DNA of 30,889 bases from Prevotella sp. UBA2755 (GCA_002353225.1 DEJF01000020.1:1-30889); one strand, 5' to 3'. Counted from the first letter of the stretch, positions 23,262 through 30,360 are shown. Notes: generated from the letters alone by a model not told the origin. Numbers and translations are program-made.

Positions 23262-23295
23262 ATCTGTCAGTAGCAAATTCCTCATCCTTTACTTT

Positions 23296-24231
23296 TCATT
23301 CCATTGAGTGTTCCCAACCGCCACGAGTATCAAGGCCTGTGGCATCGGCAAGTGTTTCGAGTTTGGATACATCCTCCGCAGTCAGTTGGATCTTAGCGGC
23401 TTCGGAAGCCTCGATGACGTGACGCTCCTTCGTAGCACCGATAATAGGTAACGTACCCTTGGCGATCGCCCAGGCGATACCAATTTGAGAGCACGAGACA
23501 CCATATTTCTGTCCTATAGCAGTCATTTCGTTGGTCAACGTCTCCAACTGTGGCAACACAGGGTTGTACTTTTTACCACGATCACTCTCTGCAGGCAGTG
23601 GGTTCTCCTTATTATATTTACCAGAGAGTGCTCCCTGCTCAAGTACCATATACGCCCAGAACTCGATGCCGTTCTCTTTGCAATAATCCAGCACACCGCC
23701 TTTCTCTGACGAACGGTAGAGCAGTGAGAAGTGGTTCTGCACGGCACTCACTTTGAAGCCTGCCTCGCCCAGAATCTCGTTGGCACGTTTAATTTCTTTG
23801 ATATTGTGGTTCGACACACCCACACGTTTCACCTTTCCAGACTGCAACAGGGGTATCAGTCCAGGTGTCCAACGCTCAACATCCATGGGGTTGTGAATCC
23901 AGTAAATATCGATATAGTCGCAGCCCATACGCTCAATAGAGGCATCGGCCATCCTCTCGACACTGTTCCCATATACTTCGGCAAGTTGTGGGGTAAACTT
24001 GGTTGACACCTCCACACTATCACGTTTCTCACCAGCCACAAATGTTCCAAGAATCTTCTCCGACTCGCCCATGCCATAAACGGTAGCAGTGTCCCAGAGA
24101 TTTAGCCCCGCTCTCATGGCTGTGTCAAATACTGGTTTCAGGTTCTCTACGTCAGTTTTACTACCAAATACAGCGTCTCCGCCGAATGCTCCTGCACCCC
24201 AGGCCCAGGTTCCTAATGCTATCTTACTCAT
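23296..24231 (-). CDS. Aldo/keto reductase
   Basis: The product is 311 residues, a full-length (beta/alpha)8 barrel. The tetrad can be seen: Asp and Tyr in LNLWDTATVYGMGESE, Lys in VEVSTKF, His in IYWIHNP. The cofactor end includes IGATKERHV. No signal peptide is present, so it is cytoplasmic and NADPH-dependent by family. It is the first gene of an operon with the exported flavodoxin and lies divergent to an AraC-type regulator; a consensus -7 element is at 24268-24261 on the minus strand. Substrate is unknown. Confidence 0.9.
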   Translation of the reverse strand: MSKIALGTWAWGAGAFGGDAVFGSKTDVENLKPVFDTAMRAGLNLWDTATVYGMGESEKILGTFVAGEKRDSVEVSTKFTPQLAEVYGNSVERMADASIERMGCDYIDIYWIHNPMDVERWTPGLIPLLQSGKVKRVGVSNHNIKEIKRANEILGEAGFKVSAVQNHFSLLYRSSEKGGVLDYCKENGIEFWAYMVLEQGALSGKYNKENPLPAESDRGKKYNPVLPQLETLTNEMTAIGQKYGVSCSQIGIAWAIAKGTLPIIGATKERHVIEASEAAKIQLTAEDVSKLETLADATGLDTRGGWEHSME

Positions 24232-24260
24232 ATCTTCTTCATGTTTTTGATTTGATGGTG

Positions 24261-24374
24261 CAAAGATATAGTGAAATCATTATATATAGCCTAACTGATT
24301 TACTGATAAATCAACCTATTTTACTGAATTTGTAGAATTTTCTGCTTATATATCGGTAAAAATATGTAATTTTG
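24261..24374. promoter_or_regulatory. Divergent control region between the AKR operon and araC-type gene
   Basis: Minus-strand -7 element TATCTTTG at 24268-24261; plus-strand -7 element TAATTTTG at 24367-24374. Between them lies a perfect 7-4-7 inverted repeat, TGATTTA (24296-24302) and TAAATCA (24307-24313). TTACTGA is repeated at 24300-24306 and 24321-24327, a 21-base step typical of AraC-family half-sites. The plus-strand element ends only eight bases before the ATG at 24383, so that transcript should be almost leaderless. Confidence 0.65.
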
Positions 24375-24382
24375 CCCTTGAA

Positions 24383-25279
24383 ATGGAGAAAATACTAAGA
24401 GTTCACCACGTCAACGATTATGCCCGATACATCGGTGCCCCAGAATTGCATCCGCTCGTCTCAGTCATCCATTACGACGAGTTGGAGCACTGCCGCCACT
24501 CACTCAACAACTACGATGTGTATGGTATGTTTATCGGTGACGAGGAACTGGAAGATCTGTCGTATGGACAACTTCAATATGTCCTGCATCGCCATGCGCT
24601 GATGTGCGTAGCACCAGGTCAGATAGGTGGCAAGACTGACATGGGTGAGGAAATTCACACCAAAGGCTGGGCATTGCTCTTCGATACCGAACTGTTGCGT
24701 AACACAGAACTTGGTCGTCGCATGGCAGACTATCATTTCTTCTCCTATACCACCAGCGAGGCGCTGCTGATGACTCCCGAGCAACGGCATAGCATTGTTA
24801 CGTTACTCGACAAGATACGTCAGGAACTGCTTTGCGACGAGGACAGCCATACCCTACGCATTGTCACCTCGCAGATAGAGCAGGTCTTGGAACTCGTGGC
24901 TCGCTATTACGCATTGCAACTCTCCACATCTGCTACTTCGACAAACTCAGACCTGTTGCCTCGCTTTGAGCACTTGTTACGTAAATACTATGATGACGGC
25001 ATACAGCGACAATTGGGACTGCCTACCGTGAAATACTGTGCCCAGCAACTATTCCTGTCACCAAACTATTTCGGAGACCTGATCCGTGAACTGACGGGAG
25101 ACTCGGCTACTTCTCATATCCACCGTTTCATCATGCAACGTGCCCAACAACTCTTGATTGGTGGAGCCACTATTTCAGAGACTGCAGAATGTCTCGGATT
25201 CGACTATCCCCAACACTTCACACGCCAGTTCAAGAAGCACTTTGGGGTTACTCCTTCCGATTTTATAAGGAGAGCGTGA
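24383..25279 (+). CDS. AraC-family transcriptional regulator
   Basis: The product is 298 residues. The C-terminal 100 or so residues have two helix-turn-helix units: YCAQQLFLSPNYFGDLIRELTG and ISETAECLGFDYPQHFTRQFKKHFGVTPSDF, the classic AraC/XylS end. The N-terminal 180 residues are likely an effector-binding cupin-like domain (contains CVAPGQIGGKTD, AllFDTELL-like ALLFDTELL). It is divergent from the aldo/keto reductase-flavodoxin operon, with a candidate operator between, so control of that operon, perhaps in response to an aldehyde or electrophile, is the simplest inference. Confidence 0.9.
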   Translation: MEKILRVHHVNDYARYIGAPELHPLVSVIHYDELEHCRHSLNNYDVYGMFIGDEELEDLSYGQLQYVLHRHALMCVAPGQIGGKTDMGEEIHTKGWALLFDTELLRNTELGRRMADYHFFSYTTSEALLMTPEQRHSIVTLLDKIRQELLCDEDSHTLRIVTSQIEQVLELVARYYALQLSTSATSTNSDLLPRFEHLLRKYYDDGIQRQLGLPTVKYCAQQLFLSPNYFGDLIRELTGDSATSHIHRFIMQRAQQLLIGGATISETAECLGFDYPQHFTRQFKKHFGVTPSDFIRRA

Positions 25280-25329
25280 AAGATGATAGTAAGCATCTCC
25301 GTTGAGCACTATCAGCACCTGAGCGGCAT

Positions 25330-26364
25330 TCAGATGTTTCTGCTTGCTGCCACCCAAACAGGCTCTTCGCTCATCAAGGGCTTATTGACAGCCATCACAC
25401 CCGAGAGGTTGTGTGGTATATATGGCTCTTCGAGATAGCGGATGTCGTCGGCTGTCAGACGGACATCGAGTGACTTCACTGCTCCTTCGATGTGGTGCAG
25501 TTTCGTGGCTCCCACGATGGGCGATTCCACCTTTGTCAACAGCCAAGCCAGTGATATCTGCGTCATCTCCACACCGTAGCGTTCTGCCAATTCGACAACA
25601 CGTTCCACAATACGGTTGTCCTGCTCGGCAGTGGCATCGTACTTGAAGTGCAAAAATGAGTCTTCCTGCTGTCGCTTTGAGGTCTCGCCAGGGCGCTTAG
25701 CCAGTTTGCCTGATGCCAGCGCACTGTAAGGTGTCTGTGCGATGTTATCCTCACGGCAGAGTGGTTGCATCTCACGCTCTTCCTCACGCATTATCAGGTT
25801 GTAGTGGTTCTGCACACTGATGAACTTAGCCCATCCGTTACGCTCTGCCAGCGCATTCATCTTTGCCAACTGATAGGCATAGGCATTGGCAATGCCGATA
25901 TAGCGGGCTTTGCCTGAGCGTACAGCCTCGTTCATGCCTTCCATGATTTCCTCGGCAGGTGTCTTGTAGTCCCAGATGTGGTAGATGTACAAATCCACAT
26001 AGTCCATACCGAGGTGTTGCAGGCTGCTGTTGATGTTGTTCAGCACATGTTGACATCCATCGATACCCTGCTGGATTTCCTCTTCCGTGCGAGGCAGGAA
26101 CTTCGTGGCGACCACCACGTTCTCACGCTTTGCCATATCTCGCAGGGCATGTCCAACATACTGTTCAGACGTTCCCAGTTGATAGGCTATGGCGGTATCA
26201 AAGAAGTTTACGCCGAGGGCGAGCGAACGGCGAATAATTTCACGTGTCGCTTCCTCACCAATCGTCCACGAATGTTGTCCGATGCCAGCATCGCCAAAGC
26301 CCATGCAGCCAAGACAGATGCGTGACACACGGAGGTCAGAGTTCCCAAGTCTTACGTATTCCAT
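25330..26364 (-). CDS. Aldo/keto reductase (potassium-channel beta-subunit-like subgroup)
   Basis: The product is 344 residues with the barrel tetrad in FFDTAIAYQLGTSEQ (Asp, Tyr), VVATKF (Lys) and YIYHIWD (His), and the cofactor loop IVGATKLHHIEGAV near the C-terminus. No export signal is seen. The start ATG at 26364 lies one base from the stop of a truncated ABM-monooxygenase gene on the same strand (26366-26368), so it was the second gene of an operon and may still use the promoter at 26643-26636. It is the third aldo/keto reductase of the window, and not closely similar to the other two. Confidence 0.9.
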   Translation of the reverse strand: MEYVRLGNSDLRVSRICLGCMGFGDAGIGQHSWTIGEEATREIIRRSLALGVNFFDTAIAYQLGTSEQYVGHALRDMAKRENVVVATKFLPRTEEEIQQGIDGCQHVLNNINSSLQHLGMDYVDLYIYHIWDYKTPAEEIMEGMNEAVRSGKARYIGIANAYAYQLAKMNALAERNGWAKFISVQNHYNLIMREEEREMQPLCREDNIAQTPYSALASGKLAKRPGETSKRQQEDSFLHFKYDATAEQDNRIVERVVELAERYGVEMTQISLAWLLTKVESPIVGATKLHHIEGAVKSLDVRLTADDIRYLEEPYIPHNLSGVMAVNKPLMSEEPVWVAASRNI

Positions 26365-26365
26365 A

Positions 26366-26548
26366 TTATCTTTGTTTATTGAATATTAGTTTCATTGTCT
26401 CGGAGTCGAGCGGGGTCATCGTGGGCAGTTTCAGGTCTTTCATCATATGGAGCGTGCCCTGTTTGTATTTCTGGAAGTACTCCGTCTTCAGATGGCTCTG
26501 ATAGGCTTTTTCGGAGGCATAGATCTCCAGATGCGAATCTTTGATGTT
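26366..26548 (-). pseudogene. 3' remnant of an antibiotic-biosynthesis-monooxygenase (ABM) family gene
   Basis: Sixty codons are open on the minus strand and end in TAA at 26368-26366. They read HLEIYASEKAYQSHLKTEYF, then QKYKQGTLHMMKDLKLPTMTP and LDSETMKLIFNK, the C-terminal half of an ABM-domain quinol monooxygenase as found beside aldo/keto reductases in Bacteroidetes. Upstream there is a stop after the NIKDS codons, and no N-terminal half or start codon is present. A consensus -7 element (TACCTTTG, 26643-26636) survives farther up. The gene has lost its 5' half. Confidence 0.75.
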
Positions 26549-26635
26549 TTATTTTCGCTGCAATGTCAGTGCAAACCGAACGCCATCGAAATTACTCGAA
26601 TTGCTGAGGTGCAGCCTGACTTCGCAAATCTTTTG

Positions 26636-26643
26636 CAAAGGTA
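26636..26643 (-). promoter_or_regulatory. -7 element upstream of the ABM remnant
   Basis: TACCTTTG on the minus strand. It would have driven the ABM gene and may now drive the aldo/keto reductase at 25330-26364. Confidence 0.5.
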
Positions 26644-26890
26644 CACCTTTTTTATTTTACTCCACTTATACAAATTACTGCTTTTCCTACCAAAATTATG
26701 GTTTCTGAGTTCTGTAGCATTGTAATTGCGGTATTATATCGTAATTTTGTAACAGGAATCAGGCGGCAATACAGACTATAACCACCTCAATAAATAACTG
26801 TTTGCCATTCCATATAGATCCAAGAAGGCTACGATTTAGCGAGTGCTATCAAACTTGTTTGAATTGCAGAGCGTGAGCAGGCTCGACCAA

Positions 26891-26935
26891 AGGTCAAGTC
26901 CCGACTTGCAAATTGTGCAGGTCGGGCTTTGATCT
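26891..26935. terminator. Long hairpin, possible bidirectional terminator
   Basis: AGGTCAAG (26891-26898) pairs with CTTTGATCT-side bases, then after a T-C mismatch CCCGAC (26900-26905) pairs with GTCGGG (26921-26926); TGCA in the loop can pair with itself (26907-26910/26916-26919). It lies 20 bases beyond the stop of the small membrane-protein gene on the minus strand. Confidence 0.5.
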
Positions 26936-26955
26936 TATTCTGCTATAGCACCTAG

Positions 26956-27156
26956 TTATTCTTTCGTAAATTTGTAAACAGCCATTGTTGGTAGAAAGAC
27001 CATAAGCAATAGCACAGTCTCGACAAAGACATACGATCCGAAATAATCAACTAAAGTCTTGAATTTCAGGACACCATCAACGAGAAAGACCAAAAGGGAA
27101 AACCAGCATAGTAAAAATATGACTGCAAACTTGATTTTTCGTTTCTTCAGTTTCAT
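26956..27156 (-). CDS. Small two-helix membrane protein, unknown
   Basis: The product is 66 residues: a basic start (MKLKKRKIK), a first hydrophobic helix (FAVIFLLCWFSLLVFLV), a short loop, and a second helix (VFVETVLLLMVFLPTMAVY). I know no family. The same frame stays open upstream for 19 codons, reading AKEITDSEYGRY just before the Met, which looks like coding sequence, but there is no canonical start codon before the stop at 27214-27216. Either the real start is ATG 27156 or the 5' end has decayed. Confidence 0.5.
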   Translation of the reverse strand: MKLKKRKIKFAVIFLLCWFSLLVFLVDGVLKFKTLVDYFGSYVFVETVLLLMVFLPTMAVYKFTKE

Positions 27157-27217
27157 GTACCTTCCGTATTCACTATCAGTTATTTCTTTTGCGGCACGAC
27201 TGCCACCATTCCTTCAC

Positions 27218-27316
27218 CTATTGCCAGTCTCCTGTACTCCAGATAGCAAGGAAGATAAGGACGGGCAGGAAAAAGAGTCGGATAAGACGTGCCTGGTCTG
27301 TATAAAAGAGTATCAT
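27218..27316 (-). CDS. Possible 32-residue membrane peptide or gene fragment
   Basis: ATG at 27316 opens MILFYTDQARLIRLFFLPVL and a hydrophobic stretch ending WSTGDWQ at a TAG stop. After the stop the frame continues VKEWWQSC for a few codons. It could be a tiny membrane protein or the damaged 5' part of the gene at 26956-27156. No promoter is clear. Confidence 0.3.
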   Translation of the reverse strand: MILFYTDQARLIRLFFLPVLIFLAIWSTGDWQ

Positions 27317-27341
27317 TTACAGCAAAGCACATACCAACATA

Positions 27342-28073
27342 TTATTCAATGACTATCATTCTCATTTCAATGTCATCCACAGGCCTGTCTGCACGTCCAG
27401 TAGCAGCCCTTTGAATCATTTCAACCACGTCAAGACCTTCTTCAACCTCACCGAAGACAGTATATTGACCGTCAAGATGGGGTGTACCACCGACAGTAGA
27501 GTATATCTTCAATTGTCCATCAGTCAGCCCAGATTTTCCTACCATACTTTCTGCTTCTGCCGCAAACTTATCTTGAAGTTCTTGAAGTCCCTCACGATTC
27601 CTGTCACGACGCATCTGCATAATCTCAGCACGATGTTCTGCTGCAAGTTCATTGAAAGCAGCCTGAACTTTCTGCATCCTCAACTGTTTGGAGAACTGGC
27701 GAAGTTGCCCCTCATTATACACCTGTCCCCAGACGATATAGAACTGAGACCCGCTGCTTCTGCGCTCCGGATTCACCTCGTCACCTTGTCTTGCAGCGGC
27801 CAAGGCTCCACGTTTATGAAACAGTCCGTCCTTAATCTCTGCTTCAAGGGTATACCCAGGATCTCCCACACCAAGCATCTTTCCAGCAGGTGCGCCTTTT
27901 GAATCCGGATCACCCCCTTGAATCATAAAATCCTTAATCACCCGATGGAACAGTGTACCGTCATAATAGCCATCCTTTGCCAGTTTGAGGAAGTTGTCAC
28001 GATGAATGGGAGTCTCATCATATAGGCGAACCACAATGTCGCCAAGCATTGTTTGAATCTTTACTTTCATCAT
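27342..28073 (-). CDS. Cyclophilin-type peptidyl-prolyl cis-trans isomerase with inserted helical segment
   Basis: The product is 243 residues from ATG 28073 (MMKVKIQTMLGDIVVRLYDE). Cyclophilin motifs are clear: FHRVIKDFMIQGGDP with the catalytic Arg, then RSSGSQFYIVWGQ, and GQYTVFGEV near the end. Between VWGQ and LDGQYTVFG there is an insertion of about 75 charged, helical residues (FSKQLRMQKVQAAFNELAAE and on), usual in Bacteroidetes members. No signal peptide is present, so it should act in the cytoplasm on proline bonds in folding proteins. The -7 element TAATTTTG (28101-28094, minus strand) overlaps the TTG of a longer open frame, which rules that start out. Confidence 0.9.
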   Translation of the reverse strand: MMKVKIQTMLGDIVVRLYDETPIHRDNFLKLAKDGYYDGTLFHRVIKDFMIQGGDPDSKGAPAGKMLGVGDPGYTLEAEIKDGLFHKRGALAAARQGDEVNPERRSSGSQFYIVWGQVYNEGQLRQFSKQLRMQKVQAAFNELAAEHRAEIMQMRRDRNREGLQELQDKFAAEAESMVGKSGLTDGQLKIYSTVGGTPHLDGQYTVFGEVEEGLDVVEMIQRAATGRADRPVDDIEMRMIVIE

Positions 28074-28093
28074 TCTATTCTCGCTCTTGGCGA

Positions 28094-28101
28094 CAAAATT
28101 A
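28094..28101 (-). promoter_or_regulatory. -7 promoter element of the cyclophilin gene
   Basis: TAATTTTG on the minus strand, 20 bases before ATG 28073. Confidence 0.65.
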
Positions 28102-28175
28102 CACAAAAATAAGGAAAAACGCTCAATTCTGTAGTGAATATGTGTTATTTTGGCAATTTGATAATGAAAAATGAG

Positions 28176-28183
28176 TAATTTTG
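28176..28183 (+). promoter_or_regulatory. -7 promoter element before the P-loop remnant
   Basis: TAATTTTG on the plus strand, about ten bases before the first codons of the truncated P-loop gene. Confidence 0.5.
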
Positions 28184-28192
28184 TAGCCGAAG

Positions 28193-28345
28193 ATTATAAT
28201 AAAGACTGAAGGACTACCTACCGAAAGACCCTGCAATACTGGTTTCAAGCAGATAACAGGTGCTTCACATACGGGTAAGACGATTCTTGCACAGCGTATG
28301 CTTGAGAAATATAAGTTTCCGTATCTGTCTATAGACCACTTGTAA
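28193..28345 (+). pseudogene. N-terminal remnant of a P-loop NTPase
   Basis: The plus-strand frame ending in TAA at 28343-28345 includes ITGASHTGKTILAQRMLEKY and then KFPYLSIDHL. GASHTGKT is a Walker A loop and the rest is the first helix and second strand of a small kinase-like P-loop protein. Only about 50 codons are left, without an ATG, and the frame stops just after SIDHL, where intact members continue for well over 100 residues. A promoter element is still present upstream. Confidence 0.65.
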
Positions 28346-28434
28346 AAAATTCACCAAAACAACATTAAACAAAAAGACTTATGAACAGACTTAAAAGTAT
28401 CTGCATGGCGGTATTCTGCCTTCTGGCTAAAGAA

Positions 28435-28483
28435 TCGCTCTGGCAAGCGACTTCGCCGATGACGAACCCTGAGGGTTCTCATC
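28435..28483. repeat. Two adjacent hairpins
   Basis: TCGCT (28435-28439)/AGCGA (28446-28450) and GAACCC (28464-28469)/GGGTTC (28473-28478), the latter extended by GATG (28458-28461)/CATC (28480-28483). They lie between the P-loop remnant and the tRNA fragment; their role is unknown. Confidence 0.45.
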
Positions 28484-28498
28484 CGCTTCTCTCAAACG

Positions 28499-28527
28499 AA
28501 AAAGACACCAGTTACTGGTGTCTTTTT
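28499..28527 (-). terminator. Terminator of a former tRNA-Ser gene
   Basis: A perfect 13-bp stem, AAAAAGACACCAG (28499-28511) with CTGGTGTCTTTTT (28515-28527), loop TTA. On the minus strand it follows the tRNA 3' end at once. Confidence 0.8.
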
Positions 28528-28542
28528 GCGGAGAGAGAGGGA
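28528..28542 (-). other. Displaced 3' end of a tRNA-Ser gene: probable integration (att) site
   Basis: Read on the minus strand, 28542-28527 is TCCCTCTCTCTCCGCA. It parses as the last T-loop base, the T-stem strand CCCTC, the acceptor strand TCTCTCC (partner of 5' GGAGAGA), discriminator G and CA, as expected for a tRNA-Ser. A terminator follows directly. The sequence before it has no T-loop, anticodon arm or other tRNA body. This is what a tyrosine integrase leaves when it inserts into the 3' end of a tRNA gene; the integrase gene begins about 280 bases away. Confidence 0.7.
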
Positions 28543-28620
28543 CGGAGACTTCTATGTCGTATCATACTGTAACGCTCTGATTTTATTAGCCTTAATAGCA
28601 TCTTAGACTCGTTATTATTA

Positions 28621-28667
28621 CATATCATTTCATATCATTTTGCCTGATTTTGGGTCGGATTTTGGGT
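28621..28667. repeat. Paired direct repeats near the att site
   Basis: CATATCATTT is repeated in tandem at 28621-28640. GATTTTGGGT occurs at 28646-28655 and 28658-28667. Lying between the att-like tRNA end and the integrase gene, they fit the arm-type binding sites of a tyrosine recombinase. Confidence 0.55.
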
Positions 28668-28772
28668 AATCCGGGTATTATATGCCTAATTCGCATATCC
28701 AAGGAAACCGAAAAATAACCTAATAATATATAGGTGCAAACATAACTATACGTACCGATAAAAAATAATCTG

Positions 28773-28811
28773 TAAATTTGTTCTCCGTATAAGAAACTAT
28801 TTTTGAATAGT
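28773..28811 (+). promoter_or_regulatory. Integrase promoter elements and overlapping inverted repeat
   Basis: TAAATTTG (28773-28780) and TATTTTTG (28798-28805) both match TAnnTTTG. The second lies within ACTATT-TTTG-AATAGT (28796-28811), an inverted repeat, and a further ACTATT follows just before the ATG at 28826; a repressor or Int itself could bind there. Confidence 0.5.
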
Positions 28812-28825
28812 CACGTACTATTTAC

Positions 28826-30130
28826 ATGAGGACAGATACTGGTCATAGGATTTATATACACAATACGAACTGCTCACTGGTAAAATCCAATGGGACAACT
28901 CAGCACACCCTCCGCCTAAGAGTGACTCATGGTAGCAATCGTATAGATCTCCGTACACGCATTCGCGTAGAGCCAAAACTGTGGGACAAGCGCAAACAAA
29001 GAGTTAAGCAAGGCTATAACGTCAATGGCTGTAGTTATAATGACGTAAACAGTACTATCAACACTTATATACAATTTGTTGATGACTATTTCCATGAGTG
29101 CGAGCTGATGAAGCGCGACCCAGTATTGACTGACCTGAGAGCAAAGTTTAACTATGCTTTCAAGCAGACAAATGAACAACGTAGCAGTGAATTTTTCTTG
29201 CTATTTAATGAGTATATCCAAGAACAGGCTGGTGTTAAAGGATGGGGGAAAGATATGGTTGATGTATATACTCGACTTCGAGATAAGTTACAGAAGTTCA
29301 ATCCGAACTTGACATTTCTCACTCTCAACACGAAGAACCTTGAAGCAATTAAGATACATCTTTCAGAGAGTATGTATAATGATGCGCTCAAAAAGAATCT
29401 TGCATATCTAAAGTCATTCGTGAAGTGGGCAAAAGAGAAGCACTATACCGTTTGCGAAGAGTTTGATTCGTATAAGCCCAAACTACCCAAGGGTCACATT
29501 TCCGTGAAATATCTTAGCCTTGACGAACTCGACCGTATATACAATCTGAAGTTGGAGGAAGGAAGCGCACTAGATCAGACACGAGATTTCTTCATCTTCC
29601 AATGCTATACAGCACTACGGTATTCAGATTTGAAGCAACTGCGCCCTGACAATATAACAAAGTCTGATGACGGAAAATTCATCATTAGACTTCTTACCGA
29701 GAAAGATGATGACGCAGTATCCTACCCTCTTGCACAACGAGCTGTGGAGATCTACAAGAAGTACTCAACGCATATATATGACGGTGGTCGCCTATTTCCG
29801 ATTCTTAGCAATCAGAAGTACAACGAGCATTTGAAGGAACTTGGGAAAAAAGCAAATTTTACTGGTGAATGGATTGACTATGAATACCGGTTGCAGGAGA
29901 AAATAGAAGTTCATACACCAAAATGTGACCTATCAACTCATACTGCACGAAGAACCTTTATCGTGACAGCACTCAATGAAGGCGTATCGACGAACCTCAT
30001 CATGCTGATTACGTCACATAGTGACTACAAAGCCATGACTCCCTACATTAAAGCTACAATGAAAGGTACAGGCAGTGTTATAGATGCGCTTGACAAAACA
30101 TATAAAAGTAAAATGAAAGTAGAAGTATGA
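28826..30130 (+). CDS. Tyrosine recombinase / integrase of a mobile element
   Basis: The product is 434 residues with the three-part layout of Bacteroidetes integrases: an N-terminal arm-binding domain (HTLRLRVTHGSNRIDLRTRI, about 28-50), a core-binding SAM-like domain (about 125-220), and the catalytic domain. Catalytic residues: Arg265 (YTALRYSDL), His372 and Arg375 (HTARRTF), His398 (TSHSDYK) and the nucleophile Tyr407 (TPYIKA). The SHSDYK form in place of a more common GH motif is usual in this subgroup. It should insert and excise the element at the nearby tRNA-Ser att site. The stop overlaps the next start (ATGA, 30127-30130). Confidence 0.92.
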   Translation: MRTDTGHRIYIHNTNCSLVKSNGTTQHTLRLRVTHGSNRIDLRTRIRVEPKLWDKRKQRVKQGYNVNGCSYNDVNSTINTYIQFVDDYFHECELMKRDPVLTDLRAKFNYAFKQTNEQRSSEFFLLFNEYIQEQAGVKGWGKDMVDVYTRLRDKLQKFNPNLTFLTLNTKNLEAIKIHLSESMYNDALKKNLAYLKSFVKWAKEKHYTVCEEFDSYKPKLPKGHISVKYLSLDELDRIYNLKLEEGSALDQTRDFFIFQCYTALRYSDLKQLRPDNITKSDDGKFIIRLLTEKDDDAVSYPLAQRAVEIYKKYSTHIYDGGRLFPILSNQKYNEHLKELGKKANFTGEWIDYEYRLQEKIEVHTPKCDLSTHTARRTFIVTALNEGVSTNLIMLITSHSDYKAMTPYIKATMKGTGSVIDALDKTYKSKMKVEV

Positions 30131-30348
30131 CTACAGAAAGACAGAACTGGATTCCCAAATATGAGAATGGGAGATTCGTCGTTATTGACAAGTTGACTAA
30201 CGATGTTATCAATACAAGCCAAGGCTATGGCTTTACATCTGAAGAAAAGTGTAGGAACTGGATTCGGAATATGCAACAGCAAGTAGGTATTTATAATTGT
30301 GAACCAGGACAAGCTATAGGTATCCCTCAAGCAGATCCTCTATTTTAA
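30127..30348 (+). CDS. Small protein translationally coupled to the integrase
   Basis: The product is 73 residues (MTTERQNWIPKYENGRFVVI...). It is hydrophilic, with WIPKYENGRF and CRNWIRNMQQQVGIY, no signal and no helix-turn-helix that I can see. Its ATG overlaps the integrase TGA by four bases, so it is made with the integrase. A directionality factor is possible by position only; the sequence gives no support for DNA binding. A terminator follows. Confidence 0.7.
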   Translation: MTTERQNWIPKYENGRFVVIDKLTNDVINTSQGYGFTSEEKCRNWIRNMQQQVGIYNCEPGQAIGIPQADPLF

Positions 30349-30360
30349 TATGAACGAAAG

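Larger units (their letters stand above)
26549..26955. other. Intergenic region with strong hairpin
   Basis: No gene is recognised in these 407 bases. They contain the orphan promoter at 26636-26643 and the structured segment at 26843-26951. The AT-rich part 26645-26840 shows nothing I can name. Confidence 0.5.
28346..28825. other. Left end of an integrated element: att region and integrase upstream region
   Basis: These 480 bases hold hairpins, the tRNA-Ser fragment with terminator, integrase-proximal direct repeats (28621-28667) and integrase promoters. The 63-codon frame at 28381-28572 crosses the tRNA fragment and is not a gene. Confidence 0.6.

Noticed and set aside
28381..28572. 63-codon plus-strand open frame near the integrase
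   Set aside because: It runs through two hairpins, a terminator and the tRNA-Ser fragment, so its sequence is explained by those.
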